DNA of 64,000 bases from UBA8337 sp937907245. GTDB taxonomy: Bacteria > Pseudomonadota > Alphaproteobacteria > RS24. Position 1 is the first letter of the stretch. Every line of letters begins with the position of its first letter. The position numbers were made by a program, and so were the translations under genes. Location of the stretch: NCBI GenBank assembly GCA_965219485.1, contig OZ244774.1, forward strand, positions 1-64,000, given 5' to 3'. Positions 14,906 through 23,236 of this stretch are shown here, one piece after another. The notes beneath the pieces were generated by a model. The model searched no databases, was not told the DNA's origin, and saw nothing but the letters and a program-made list of their open reading frames with translations.

Positions 14906-16255
14906 CTATTTGCCGATGCAGAAATCAGCGAAAACAATATCTAGCAATTGCTCGATATCCACCGCTCCGGTTATTCGGCCCAAAGCGCGTTGCGCGAGAC
15001 GCAAATCTTCCGCCGCTAATTCAAGGCCCGTATCGGCAATTTCCAAAGCCCGCTGCAAGGCAATGCAGGCTTCTTCCAAGGCTTCTCGGTGCCGTTCGCG
15101 GGTTAAAATCGGCGCTTCTTTCGCGCCAGCCCGCTCGTTCACCAGCTCTTGCAGGGCCTCGAGCAAAACCGCCTCTCCGTCCCCTGCCGTCGCAGACAGA
15201 GACAGGGCTTTTATCTCGCCTAGCGTCCTTAGCTCCGCTTCCGGTACGGGCCCAAGGTCGGCCTTATTGCAAATCAGCAAGTCCGCATCCTCGAGAGAGG
15301 CTCCCTTGAGGCGCGGGCTTTGCGTATCTGGCGAGAGAACCAATAGGCGAATGTCTGCTGCCTCGGCTTGCACCTTGGCGCGGCGCACACCTTCGCGCTC
15401 AATGTCGTCGCCAGCCTCGCGTAAACCAGCTGTATCGACCAAAGTAACCGGCACGCCGTCCAGCACCATCGCCACTTCAATGACATCTCGCGTGGTGCCC
15501 GCGCGGGCCGAGACAATGGCCGCGTCTTTTCCCGCTAACATATTGAGAATGCTTGACTTTCCTGCATTTGGCGCGCCCAGCAAGGCCACTCGCAAGCCAT
15601 CGCGCAAAGCCACCCCGCGTCTATCTTGCAAGTGCTTTTCCATGGCGGTTGCGATTTCTGGCACGCCCTCTAGCGCGCGCTGTCCAAGACCGCCAGGCAA
15701 GTCCTCATCGGCAAATTCAATGTCGGCCTCTACATGCGCCAAAGTGGTTTTCAGCGCCTCACGCCACCCTTCCATCACTTGGCGCAGGCTGCCATTCATT
15801 TGCCGAAGCGCTTGGGCTTGTTGCGCCCCACCTTCCGCGTCAATCAAATCGGCAATCGCCTCAGCGCCTGTCAAATCCATCTTGCCATGCAAAACTGCGC
15901 GACGCGTAAAGTCTCCAGCTTCGGCCGGCGAGCAAATATCTAAGCTGGCCAAAGCTGCCAAAATAGACTGCGTAACCGCCAGCCCTCCATGCACATGCAG
16001 CTCGGCCATGTCTTCGCCCGTAAAACTATGTGGCGCGACAAACCGAAAAACCAGCGCTTCGTCCAGCAACGCGCCGCTAATCGGGTCATAAAGTTTTCGC
16101 AAGGCCGCCATGCGCGGAGGTGGCAAATATTTCAGCCCCAAGCGCGTTAACGCAAGCTCCACATCCGGCCCACTTAGGCGAATGACCGCCAGCGCTGCAC
16201 GTCCGGCGCCAGTCGATAAGGCAAAAACAGTTTCAGGGGCCCCAACTCGGCTCAC
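14906..16255 (-). CDS. mnmE: tRNA modification GTPase MnmE
   Basis: A 449-residue potassium-activated GTPase (TrmE). The N-terminal folate-binding domain begins ETVFALSTGAGRAALAVIRLSGP. The G domain has G1 GAPNAGKSS, G2/G3 region TTRDVIE and DTAGLRE, and G4 NKAD. The C-terminus ends FCIGK, the CxGK motif with the catalytic Cys. It works with MnmG on U34 of tRNA. I chose the GTG at 16255 because GAGGAG precedes it by seven bases; a TTG at 16276 would add seven residues before the conserved start. Confidence 0.96.
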   Translation of the reverse strand: MSRVGAPETVFALSTGAGRAALAVIRLSGPDVELALTRLGLKYLPPPRMAALRKLYDPISGALLDEALVFRFVAPHSFTGEDMAELHVHGGLAVTQSILAALASLDICSPAEAGDFTRRAVLHGKMDLTGAEAIADLIDAEGGAQQAQALRQMNGSLRQVMEGWREALKTTLAHVEADIEFADEDLPGGLGQRALEGVPEIATAMEKHLQDRRGVALRDGLRVALLGAPNAGKSSILNMLAGKDAAIVSARAGTTRDVIEVAMVLDGVPVTLVDTAGLREAGDDIEREGVRRAKVQAEAADIRLLVLSPDTQSPRLKGASLEDADLLICNKADLGPVPEAELRTLGEIKALSLSATAGDGEAVLLEALQELVNERAGAKEAPILTRERHREALEEACIALQRALEIADTGLELAAEDLRLAQRALGRITGAVDIEQLLDIVFADFCIGK

Positions 16256-16289
16256 GGATATCTCCTCTAGCGGCAAAACAAATCATCGC

Positions 16290-16302
16290 TAAACTGCACG
16301 AG
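16290..16302 (+). promoter_or_regulatory. -10-like TAAACT seven bases before an ATG (possible leaderless start)
   Basis: TAAACT at 16290-16295 is followed by seven bases and the ATG of the DUF255 gene. There is no Shine-Dalgarno sequence and no convincing -35. Confidence 0.3.
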
Positions 16303-18369
16303 ATGACAGATCCATTCAAGCGAAACAGGTTGGCCGACGCAACCAGCCCCTATCTTTTGCAACACAAAGACAACCCCGTGCATTGGCAACCTTGGGAGCC
16401 AGAGGTTTTTGCCCAAGCTCGCGCGCGAAACGTGCCGGTTCTTTTGTCCATCGGCTATGCGGCCTGCCACTGGTGCCACGTGATGGCGCATGAAAGTTTT
16501 GAAGACGAAGACGTCGCCAAGCTGATGAATGAAAACTTTGTCTGCATCAAACTCGACCGCGAAGAGCGCCCCGATTTAGATGATATCTACATGACCGCCG
16601 TCTCGATGATGGGAGAGCAAGGCGGTTGGCCGCTTACCATGTGTCTGGATGCGGACGCCAAACCGTTTTGGGGCGGCACATATTTCCCCAAGTTGCCTAA
16701 TCACGGGCGCCCAGGCTTTATGCAAATTCTCAACGAGATTTCGCGTATCTGGCACGAGGCCCCCGACAAAATAGAAAACAATACGCGCACGCTGACAGAA
16801 GGTTTGCAAGCCCGCGCCAAGGCCGATGCGCGCGGCGACATGCCAGAAGACCTGCCGACGCGCGCCGCCACAACGCTGAGCGACCATATTGATTTGCAAA
16901 AAGGCGGCCTGCAGGGCGCGCCAAAATTCCCGCAGCCTTTTTTATACCAGTTCCTTTGGCAGCAAGCCCAACTCGACGACAATGCAGAAGCTCGGCATGC
17001 GGTGATTGTAACGCTCGAAAAAATTTGTCAGGGCGGCCTTTATGACCATATCGGCGGAGGCTTTGCTCGCTATAGCGTGGATGCAGACTGGCTGGTGCCG
17101 CATTTTGAAAAAATGCTATACGACAACGCCCTTCTCGTGCAGCTAATGACACAAGTCTGGCGCGACACCCGAAGCCCTCTTTTAGCAGCTCGCATTGGCG
17201 AGACCCTAGACTGGGTCGCGCGCGAGATGACCCTAGACGATACGAGTTTCGCCGCCAGCCTAGACGCCGACACGGATGGCGAAGAAGGCAAATTTTATGT
17301 GTGGTCTAAGGCCGAGGTTGAAACCCTTTTGGCGGGGGAAAAAACGGCGACGCTCTTCTGCCAAACCTACAACCTTACCGATGCGGGCAATTTTGAAGGC
17401 CACAATATTGCCAATCTGCTCGCCCAAGGAGACCGCGTACAAGATGGTTTCGCACAGGCCCGCAACACGCTTTTGCAAGCTCGCAATCAGCGCACATTGC
17501 CCGGGCGCGATGATAAGCTTCTCGCCGATTGGAATGGCATGATGATTGCGGCGATGGCGCAAGCCGCGATGGTTTTCGAGCGCGACGATTGGCTAACCCA
17601 AGCCAAGTCCGCCTTTGCGGCAGCGCGCAAATCCCTCACTGATGCAAAAGGCAATTTGCGCCACAGCGCGCGCGATGGCCGCCTCTTGCCAGTTTCTCTA
17701 TCCAGCGACTACGCCTTTATGGGACAAGCCGCCCTAGCGCTTTATCAGGCCAGCAGTGAGGCGCCCTATTTAGACTATGCCAAGCTTTGCGCCGACACGC
17801 TGCAGGCCGATTTTTATGATGATCCGTTAGCCGGGGGGCGCGGCGGTTATCTAGCCAATCGCCAGGCCGAAGCCGACGATATACTGGTGAACAATCGTCC
17901 CGTACAAGACAATGCCATGCCATCTGGCAATGCCGCCATCTACCGATTATTTGCTTCTCTCGCCACCCTTACGGGCGAGACGGCCTATCGCACTTATGGG
18001 CAAAACCTATTCACCGCCTTGGCAGGCCATTTGGCTAGCCAATATACCTCCATGACCGCGCTGCTCGCCAGCCGCCAGATCGATGCACAGGCCTTATCGA
18101 TAATCTTGATTGGGGAAAAAACCGATGCGGCGCTAAAAGCCCTGCATGTGGCGGCGCACCAACATCATGTGTTCAACGCCCATATTCTAGTCCTGTCACC
18201 AGAGGCCGAATTGGCGCCCGAGCATCCAGCTTATACCAAGGCGCAAATAGACGGCAAGCCAACGGCCTATGTGTGTCCGGGTCAGACTTGTCTGGCTCCG
18301 GTAACCGATGCCAAGGCTTTGTGCGACCAGCTGGACACAATCGTCAGGTCGCGGCGGCCGCAAGGCTAA
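16303..18369 (+). CDS. DUF255 thioredoxin-domain protein (YyaL/SPATA20-like)
   Basis: A 688-residue protein. The N-terminal thioredoxin-like domain starts NRLADATSPYLLQHKDNPVHW and has the CHWC redox motif in GYAACHWCHVMAHESFED near residue 55; EQGGWPLTMCLD and GGTYFP follow. The rest is an alpha/alpha six-barrel resembling N-acylglucosamine 2-epimerase/glycosidase folds, with FEKMLYDNALL and LLADWNGMM. The molecular role of the family is not established. Length matches the family. It diverges from mnmE and converges on rho with a 21-bp gap. Confidence 0.88.
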   Translation: MTDPFKRNRLADATSPYLLQHKDNPVHWQPWEPEVFAQARARNVPVLLSIGYAACHWCHVMAHESFEDEDVAKLMNENFVCIKLDREERPDLDDIYMTAVSMMGEQGGWPLTMCLDADAKPFWGGTYFPKLPNHGRPGFMQILNEISRIWHEAPDKIENNTRTLTEGLQARAKADARGDMPEDLPTRAATTLSDHIDLQKGGLQGAPKFPQPFLYQFLWQQAQLDDNAEARHAVIVTLEKICQGGLYDHIGGGFARYSVDADWLVPHFEKMLYDNALLVQLMTQVWRDTRSPLLAARIGETLDWVAREMTLDDTSFAASLDADTDGEEGKFYVWSKAEVETLLAGEKTATLFCQTYNLTDAGNFEGHNIANLLAQGDRVQDGFAQARNTLLQARNQRTLPGRDDKLLADWNGMMIAAMAQAAMVFERDDWLTQAKSAFAAARKSLTDAKGNLRHSARDGRLLPVSLSSDYAFMGQAALALYQASSEAPYLDYAKLCADTLQADFYDDPLAGGRGGYLANRQAEADDILVNNRPVQDNAMPSGNAAIYRLFASLATLTGETAYRTYGQNLFTALAGHLASQYTSMTALLASRQIDAQALSIILIGEKTDAALKALHVAAHQHHVFNAHILVLSPEAELAPEHPAYTKAQIDGKPTAYVCPGQTCLAPVTDAKALCDQLDTIVRSRRPQG

Positions 18370-18390
18370 CCAAAGCTCGTGGTTGTTTGT

Positions 18391-19680
18391 TTAAGTGTTC
18401 ATCGAGTCGAAGAATTCACCATTGTTTTTAGTGTTCTTCAATTTATCGAGCAGAAACTCGGTCGCGTCTACCGCACCCATTGGGTTGAGGATACGACGCA
18501 GCACATAAATTTTCGATAAATCGCCAGCTTCTACCAGCAACTCTTCTTTCCGCGTGCCCGACTTCATAATGTCGATGGCCGGGAAAACCCGCTTGTCGGA
18601 AATCTTGCGATCCAACACGATTTCGGAGTTACCCGTCCCTTTAAACTCTTCGAAGATAACCTCATCCATGCGCGATCCGGTTTCAATCAGCGCGGTCGAG
18701 ATAATTGTCAGAGAGCCACCTTCTTCGATATTCCGCGCTGCCCCGAAAAAGCGTTTCGGGCGTTGCAGCGCATTGGCATCCACACCCCCAGTCAGCACTT
18801 TACCAGAGCTTGGCACCACGGTGTTATAGGCACGGCCCAAGCGGGTAATACTATCGAGCAAAATAACCACGTCGCGGCCATGTTCTACCAGACGCTTGGC
18901 TTTCTCAATTACCATTTCGGCAACTTGCACGTGTCGCGTTGCTGGCTCATCAAAGGTGGAAGAAACCACCTCGCCTTGCACCGAGCGTTGCATGTCCGTT
19001 ACTTCTTCTGGGCGCTCGTCAATAAGCAACACAATGAGATAGCATTCCGGATGATTGGCAGCGATGGACTTCGCAATGTTTTGCATCAGGACGGTTTTAC
19101 CTGTGCGCGGCGGCGCCACAATGAGAGCGCGCTGGCCTTTGCCAAGCGGTGCGACAATGTCAATAATGCGCGAAGATAAATCTTTGCTTGTTGGGTCTTC
19201 TACTTCCATCGCAAACGCGCTGTCTGGATAGAGCGGTGTCAGATTATCAAAATGCACTTTTTGGCGTGCTTTTTCTGGATCTTCAAAATTAATGCCGTTT
19301 AGCTTCAGCAAAGCAAAATAGCGTTCGCCGTCTTTAGGCCCGCGAATTTCACCTTCTACCGTGTCGCCTGTGCGCAGCGAAAACCGACGAATTTGGCTCG
19401 GGCTTACATAAATATCATCCGGGCCTGGCAAATAATTGGCGTCTGGAGAGCGCAAAAAGCCAAAGCCATCTTGCAACACTTCCATCACGCCTTCCCCGAT
19501 AATGGTGATGTTATCTTCCGCCAGTTTTTTCAAAATGGCGAACAACATATCTTGCTTCAACATGGTTGACGCATTTTCGATCTCATGTTCCTCGGCAAAG
19601 GCCAATAGCTCAGTTGGCGATTTGCTTTTCAGGTGCTCGAGTTTGATTTGATCTGTCATGTCGTCCATAAATTTATCCAT
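18391..19680 (-). CDS. rho: Transcription termination factor Rho
   Basis: A 429-residue hexameric RNA-dependent helicase. The N-terminal Rho domain begins LEHLKSKSPTELLAFAEEHEIENAS; the RNA-binding cold-shock-like domain contains DGFGFLRSPDANYLPGPDDIYVSPSQIRRF; the ATPase has Walker A APPRTGKTVLMQNIA and Walker B VVILLDSITRLGRAYN. Length is close to E. coli Rho (419). Three in-frame ATGs (19680, 19668, 19659) are possible; the last is nearest to the conserved region. A strong promoter lies about 100 bp upstream, so the leader is long, which would fit the autoregulation known for rho. Confidence 0.97.
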   Translation of the reverse strand: MDKFMDDMTDQIKLEHLKSKSPTELLAFAEEHEIENASTMLKQDMLFAILKKLAEDNITIIGEGVMEVLQDGFGFLRSPDANYLPGPDDIYVSPSQIRRFSLRTGDTVEGEIRGPKDGERYFALLKLNGINFEDPEKARQKVHFDNLTPLYPDSAFAMEVEDPTSKDLSSRIIDIVAPLGKGQRALIVAPPRTGKTVLMQNIAKSIAANHPECYLIVLLIDERPEEVTDMQRSVQGEVVSSTFDEPATRHVQVAEMVIEKAKRLVEHGRDVVILLDSITRLGRAYNTVVPSSGKVLTGGVDANALQRPKRFFGAARNIEEGGSLTIISTALIETGSRMDEVIFEEFKGTGNSEIVLDRKISDKRVFPAIDIMKSGTRKEELLVEAGDLSKIYVLRRILNPMGAVDATEFLLDKLKNTKNNGEFFDSMNT

Positions 19681-19778
19681 AGAAGGCGCGCGCGAAACTG
19701 CGGCTGAATTGATTTTTAAAATGGGAATAAGCTCGAAGTACCTAAATAGACGCCGAAACTTTAAAAGTGAAGACCTTG

Positions 19779-19807
19779 AGTATAGTCAAAACCCACGGGT
19801 TTCACAA
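19779..19807 (-). promoter_or_regulatory. Sigma-70-type promoter for rho
   Basis: On the minus strand TTGTGA (19802-19807) and TATACT (19779-19784) are separated by exactly 17 bp. Transcription would start near 19772 and give a leader of about 90 nt before rho. Confidence 0.65.
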
Positions 19808-19826
19808 GCTCCCTTAAAAATCATCT

Positions 19827-20276
19827 CTAGAACGGTTGAACAACGACCAGAATAACGATGAAAACCGTGAGTACTGGTGGAATTTCATTGATCATCCGAT
19901 AGAACCGAGGAGACCGAGGCAGGCTATGCGTCAAAAACTTTTTCCGCGTAGAGGCGAGAAACCCGTGATAACCAGTTAAGATAAGCACCAAGGTTATCTT
20001 CACGTGCAGCCAGATGCCGGCACTATCTAAAAAGCCTGAGCGTAGGATCAAACTTAGTCCCAAAACCCAAGCGACTAGCATGGCTGGCGTCATGATGATG
20101 CGCAGCAGGTTTTCTTCCATGGTTTCAAATATCGCAAAAGGCTCGCCAGCCTCCATCGCTTCTGCGTGGTAGACAAAAAGCCGTGGCAAATAATACATGC
20201 CTGCCATCCAAAACATCACAGCGATAATATGAAACGCCAAAATCCATGGATATATATCGGCTAAAAAGTCTCGCAT
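19827..20276 (-). CDS. hemJ: Protoporphyrinogen IX oxidase HemJ
   Basis: A 149-residue four-helix membrane protein of the UPF0093/HemJ family. Conserved features are the N-terminal HIIAVMFWMAGMYYLPRLFVYH, with its histidine and arginine residues, and the later RSGFLDSAGIWLHVKI and GYHGFLA. It oxidises protoporphyrinogen IX to protoporphyrin IX in the inner membrane. It lies five bases downstream of hemE, so the two act in the same pathway and are probably co-transcribed. The next gene downstream, rho, has its own promoter overlapping the hemJ end. Confidence 0.93.
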   Translation of the reverse strand: MRDFLADIYPWILAFHIIAVMFWMAGMYYLPRLFVYHAEAMEAGEPFAIFETMEENLLRIIMTPAMLVAWVLGLSLILRSGFLDSAGIWLHVKITLVLILTGYHGFLASTRKKFLTHSLPRSPRFYRMINEIPPVLTVFIVILVVVQPF

Positions 20277-20281
20277 GTAAC

Positions 20282-21340
20282 TTATCCTTGTCGAACCAAT
20301 TGCATCAATTTTTCTACGTGCTCAGGTGGCGTTTGCGGCACAATGCCATGCCCTAAATTGAAAATATAATGACGACCTTCAAAATCTTTTTTAATGTCGG
20401 CCACCGCTTGTTCTAACGCGTCTCCCCCGGCCACTAAAACCATAGGGTCGAGATTGCCTTGTAACACAATGTTTTCAGGTACGGTTTCAACCATCGCCTT
20501 TCGGTCCGCGCTTGTGTCCAGTCCTAGAACTTGGATGCCTGTGCGCGCGACATAGTCTGCCATATTACAACTGGCGGCGCGGGGAAACCCAATAATCGGA
20601 ACCTGCACGCCGCGCGCGCGCAGGCCTTGCACAATGGCTGCAACGGGGGCCACACACCACAGCTCAAACTCTTCGCCGTGCAAAGAAGCCGCCCAACTTT
20701 CAAACAGTTGCAACACTTCGGCACCAGCCTCCACTTGCGCAGCCAGATAATCAATGGTGGCGGCCACAATGATATCCATCAGACCTTGAAAGGCTTCTGG
20801 GTCTTTTTGAGCTAATTCACGAGCCGGCGCCTGATCTGGGGTTCCCCGCCCGGCGACCATATAAGTAGCCACAGTCCAAGGCGCGCCCGCAAAACCGATA
20901 AGCGCTGTTTCTTTGGGTAAAGAGTGAGATAGTCTGGAGACGGTTTCAATAATCGGCTCTAAATGTTCGGTTACTTTATCCAACGATAAGCTTTGGGCCG
21001 AGACCACCGGATCTAGGCGCGGGCCCTCTCCTGTTTCAAACCAAACCTTTTGACCCAAAGCGTCTGGGATAAGCAAAATATCTGCGAATAAAATCGCGGC
21101 ATCAAATCCATAGCGCCGAATGGGCTGCAAGGTCACTTCTTCGGCAAAGGCCGGATTATAGCAAAGGTCTAAAAAACCGCCGGCTGTTTCGCGCAAGGCT
21201 CTATACTCAGGTAAATAACGTCCCGCTTGGCGCATAAGCCAAATAGGCGGCACTGGATTTACCTGCGGGCGATTTTGTTTGCCTGTCTCTTTACTGGCGG
21301 CTGCGCCAGATAGAGTTTTCAAAAATGGTTTCATGCTCAT
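20282..21340 (-). CDS. hemE: Uroporphyrinogen decarboxylase
   Basis: A 352-residue TIM-barrel enzyme converting uroporphyrinogen III to coproporphyrinogen III. The diagnostic PPIWLMRQAGRYLPEYR lies near residue 31, followed by AILFADILLIPDALG and GFAGAPWTVATYMVAGRG; the C-terminus has NLGHGIVPQTPPEHV. The N-terminus carries an approximately 30-residue extension before the core. The ATG at 21340 follows AAGGTGGC. It borders the DnaA-box-rich gap on its left side; hemE flanks the chromosome origin in Caulobacter and many relatives. Confidence 0.97.
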   Translation of the reverse strand: MSMKPFLKTLSGAAASKETGKQNRPQVNPVPPIWLMRQAGRYLPEYRALRETAGGFLDLCYNPAFAEEVTLQPIRRYGFDAAILFADILLIPDALGQKVWFETGEGPRLDPVVSAQSLSLDKVTEHLEPIIETVSRLSHSLPKETALIGFAGAPWTVATYMVAGRGTPDQAPARELAQKDPEAFQGLMDIIVAATIDYLAAQVEAGAEVLQLFESWAASLHGEEFELWCVAPVAAIVQGLRARGVQVPIIGFPRAASCNMADYVARTGIQVLGLDTSADRKAMVETVPENIVLQGNLDPMVLVAGGDALEQAVADIKKDFEGRHYIFNLGHGIVPQTPPEHVEKLMQLVRQG

Positions 21341-21360
21341 GCCACCTTCTTAACTTCCTT

Positions 21361-21740
21361 TGACTTATTAATATACTAAAGAAGTAGTTGTAGTAGTGTC
21401 GCAGTCTAGCTGTGGATTATTCGTTTTTGGCCAAAAGACACACAGGCAAAAACCCGCCACAAATATCTGTGAACAATGGGGATAAACCAAAGAGAGTGTG
21501 AATAAACTTGTTTTAAGCCGTATTTCTGCGCTTTTAAAAAGCATGTGAATAACCCGCATAATGGGGATAAGCTAGCGCAGGTGCCACGGGGATTAGTATC
21601 CCCATAATCCACAATCGGTATAGGTGATTTAATAAATGGCCTGAAACTCAAGGCATGAAAAAACAACAATGGGGACGAAATTTCTTGGCTTGCCGCGCGG
21701 TGCGACTTATCCTCACTATTCACATAATCCACAATTTGAA
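21361..21740. other. oriC: Probable chromosomal replication origin (oriC)
   Basis: The 447-bp gap between hemE and the ppsR-type gene has no supportable coding region. It holds at least eleven 9-mers within one or two bases of the DnaA box TGTGGATAA: 21411, 21468, 21477, 21497, 21544 and 21562 read on the plus strand; 21596, 21605, 21707, 21716 and 21725 read on the minus strand. An AT-rich stretch near 21365-21395 could be the unwinding element. No perfect consensus box is present. The location next to hemE, the flanking parAB/parS and the change in prevailing gene direction here all support an origin. Function is inferred, not shown. Confidence 0.8.
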
Positions 21741-21787
21741 AGCAGCCTCTAGCGGCTTTTAAATTGGGCAGAAAAGGATATGCATTT

Positions 21788-22615
21788 GTGAAGTATTTTC
21801 ACCTGCATTTAATCTCGGATAGCACAGGCGAAACCATCCAAGCGGTGGCGCGCGCCGTATGCGCACAATTCGTGGAGGCCCAGCCCGTAGAACATATTTA
21901 CGGCTTGGTGCGCGGAAAAAAAGCGCTCGACCGGGCCTTAGCCGAGCTGGCCGAGAACCCCGGCCCCGTTATGTATTCTATTTTGGACGACGCCCTTCGC
22001 GCCAATTTGCACAGTGTGTGCGAAAAACTAGCCGTGCCTTGTCTCTCTGTGTTGGAGCCTTTCGTGAATCAATTGGCGCCTTATCTAAATGTAGAAGCCA
22101 GCGGCAAGCCGGGCGGCCAGCACGCCATGGACACAGATTATTTTCGCCGCATCAATGCTCTCAATTATACCATTCAGCACGACGACGGGCAGAGCCAGAA
22201 TGATTTAGACACGGCAGATATTATTTTAACGGGCGTGAGCCGCACATCGAAAACACCGACCTGCATTTACTTGGCCAACCGCGGATATAAATCTGCCAAT
22301 GTGCCTTTGGTGCCAGGCCTCGACCCCCCAAGCGAATTATTGGAGGCTAAGAACCCATTGATTGTTGGCCTTTTGAATAGTCCTGAACGGTTGCGCGCCA
22401 TCCGTCGCAATCGGCTTTTATCGCTTAATGAAGAGAGCGAAACAGAATATATCGACCCAGAGCTGATCCGCGCTGAAATTGCCGATGCGCGACGATTGTT
22501 TGCCCGTCAGCGCTGGCCAGTCATCGATGTAACCCGCCGCTCGGTAGAAGAAATCGCCAGCGCTGTTTTAAACCTATATCAAGACCATGAGAAAGCCCGC
22601 GATGCCCGCCCTTAG
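21788..22615 (+). CDS. ppsR: Pyruvate, phosphate dikinase / PEP synthase regulatory protein (DUF299 family)
   Basis: A 275-residue bifunctional kinase/pyrophosphorylase of the DUF299 (COG1806) family that switches PPDK or PEP synthase on and off by threonine phosphorylation. It opens FHLHLISDSTGETIQAVARA; the P-loop-like motif GVSRTSKTPTCIYLANRGYK is near residue 150, then LIVGLLNSPERLRAIRRNRL. The start is the GTG at 21788, with AAGGA nine bases upstream; the frame continues upstream through a TTG without homology. First gene on the right flank of the origin. The target enzyme is not encoded in this window. Confidence 0.93.
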   Translation: MKYFHLHLISDSTGETIQAVARAVCAQFVEAQPVEHIYGLVRGKKALDRALAELAENPGPVMYSILDDALRANLHSVCEKLAVPCLSVLEPFVNQLAPYLNVEASGKPGGQHAMDTDYFRRINALNYTIQHDDGQSQNDLDTADIILTGVSRTSKTPTCIYLANRGYKSANVPLVPGLDPPSELLEAKNPLIVGLLNSPERLRAIRRNRLLSLNEESETEYIDPELIRAEIADARRLFARQRWPVIDVTRRSVEEIASAVLNLYQDHEKARDARP

Positions 22616-22648
22616 GCGAGCTACTTAGGGTGCGGATATGAGGAAACC

Positions 22649-23236
22649 ATGCAGTTAACGAAAAAACTAACCCTGGCGTCTAAAAGCCAAATTCGGGCGC
22701 AAGTCTTAGCCGGCGCCGGCCTGGCTTTTGATGTGGCTCCATCTGGTGTCGACGAAGACGCTTTGAAAGCCATACACTCTGGAGATGCGGCGGGCTTAGC
22801 GGTCGGGTTGGCACAGGCCAAAGCGAAAGCCGTTGCTGCTGACGGGTTGATTATCGGCGCCGATCAAATATTACAATGCGAGGGCGTTTTATATGATAAG
22901 CCGCGCGACAGGGCCGAGGCGCGAGCCAACTTGCAAAAGTTTCGTGGACGCACGCATTATCTTATCGGCGGCGTGGTTTTGGTAGAAGACGGACAAACCG
23001 TTTGGTCTCATCACCAAAAAGTATCGCTGGCCGTGCGAGACTTTTCAGACAGTTTTCTCGACGCCTATATAGAAGAGGCGGGCGACAAAATATTAGCCTC
23101 GGTTGGCTGTTATCAGCTCGAAGGCCTTGGCTCTCATTTATTTGACAGTATTGATGGCGATTATTTCTCGACGCTCGGCTTGCCGCTTTTGCCGCTTTTA
23201 CAGGCGTTGCGCGAACATGGCGGCTTGGTCGCTTAA
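22649..23236 (+). CDS. maf: Maf-family nucleotide pyrophosphatase
   Basis: A 195-residue Maf/HAM1-fold enzyme. LTLASKSQIRAQVLAGAG matches the LASxSxxRxxLL motif, IIGADQIL the metal-site Asp, YDKPRDRAEARANLQKFRGRTH the next, and SVGCYQLEGLGSHLFDSIDGDYFSTLGLPL the C-terminal signature. It hydrolyses modified or non-canonical nucleoside triphosphates. The ATG at 22649 follows GAGGAAA. Its stop overlaps the aroE start (ATGA-type overlap), so maf and aroE are translationally coupled. Confidence 0.92.
   Translation: MQLTKKLTLASKSQIRAQVLAGAGLAFDVAPSGVDEDALKAIHSGDAAGLAVGLAQAKAKAVAADGLIIGADQILQCEGVLYDKPRDRAEARANLQKFRGRTHYLIGGVVLVEDGQTVWSHHQKVSLAVRDFSDSFLDAYIEEAGDKILASVGCYQLEGLGSHLFDSIDGDYFSTLGLPLLPLLQALREHGGLVA

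Noticed and set aside
14910..16091. Long plus-strand open frame (393 codons) opposite mnmE
   Set aside because: It lies entirely antisense to a well-supported mnmE gene, has Ser/Arg/Ala-rich low-complexity translation and no homology; a shadow of GC-rich codon bias.
21361..21787. Small coding region in the hemE-ppsR gap
   Set aside because: Open frames there on either strand are short, cover repeated DnaA-like boxes and show no family motif.
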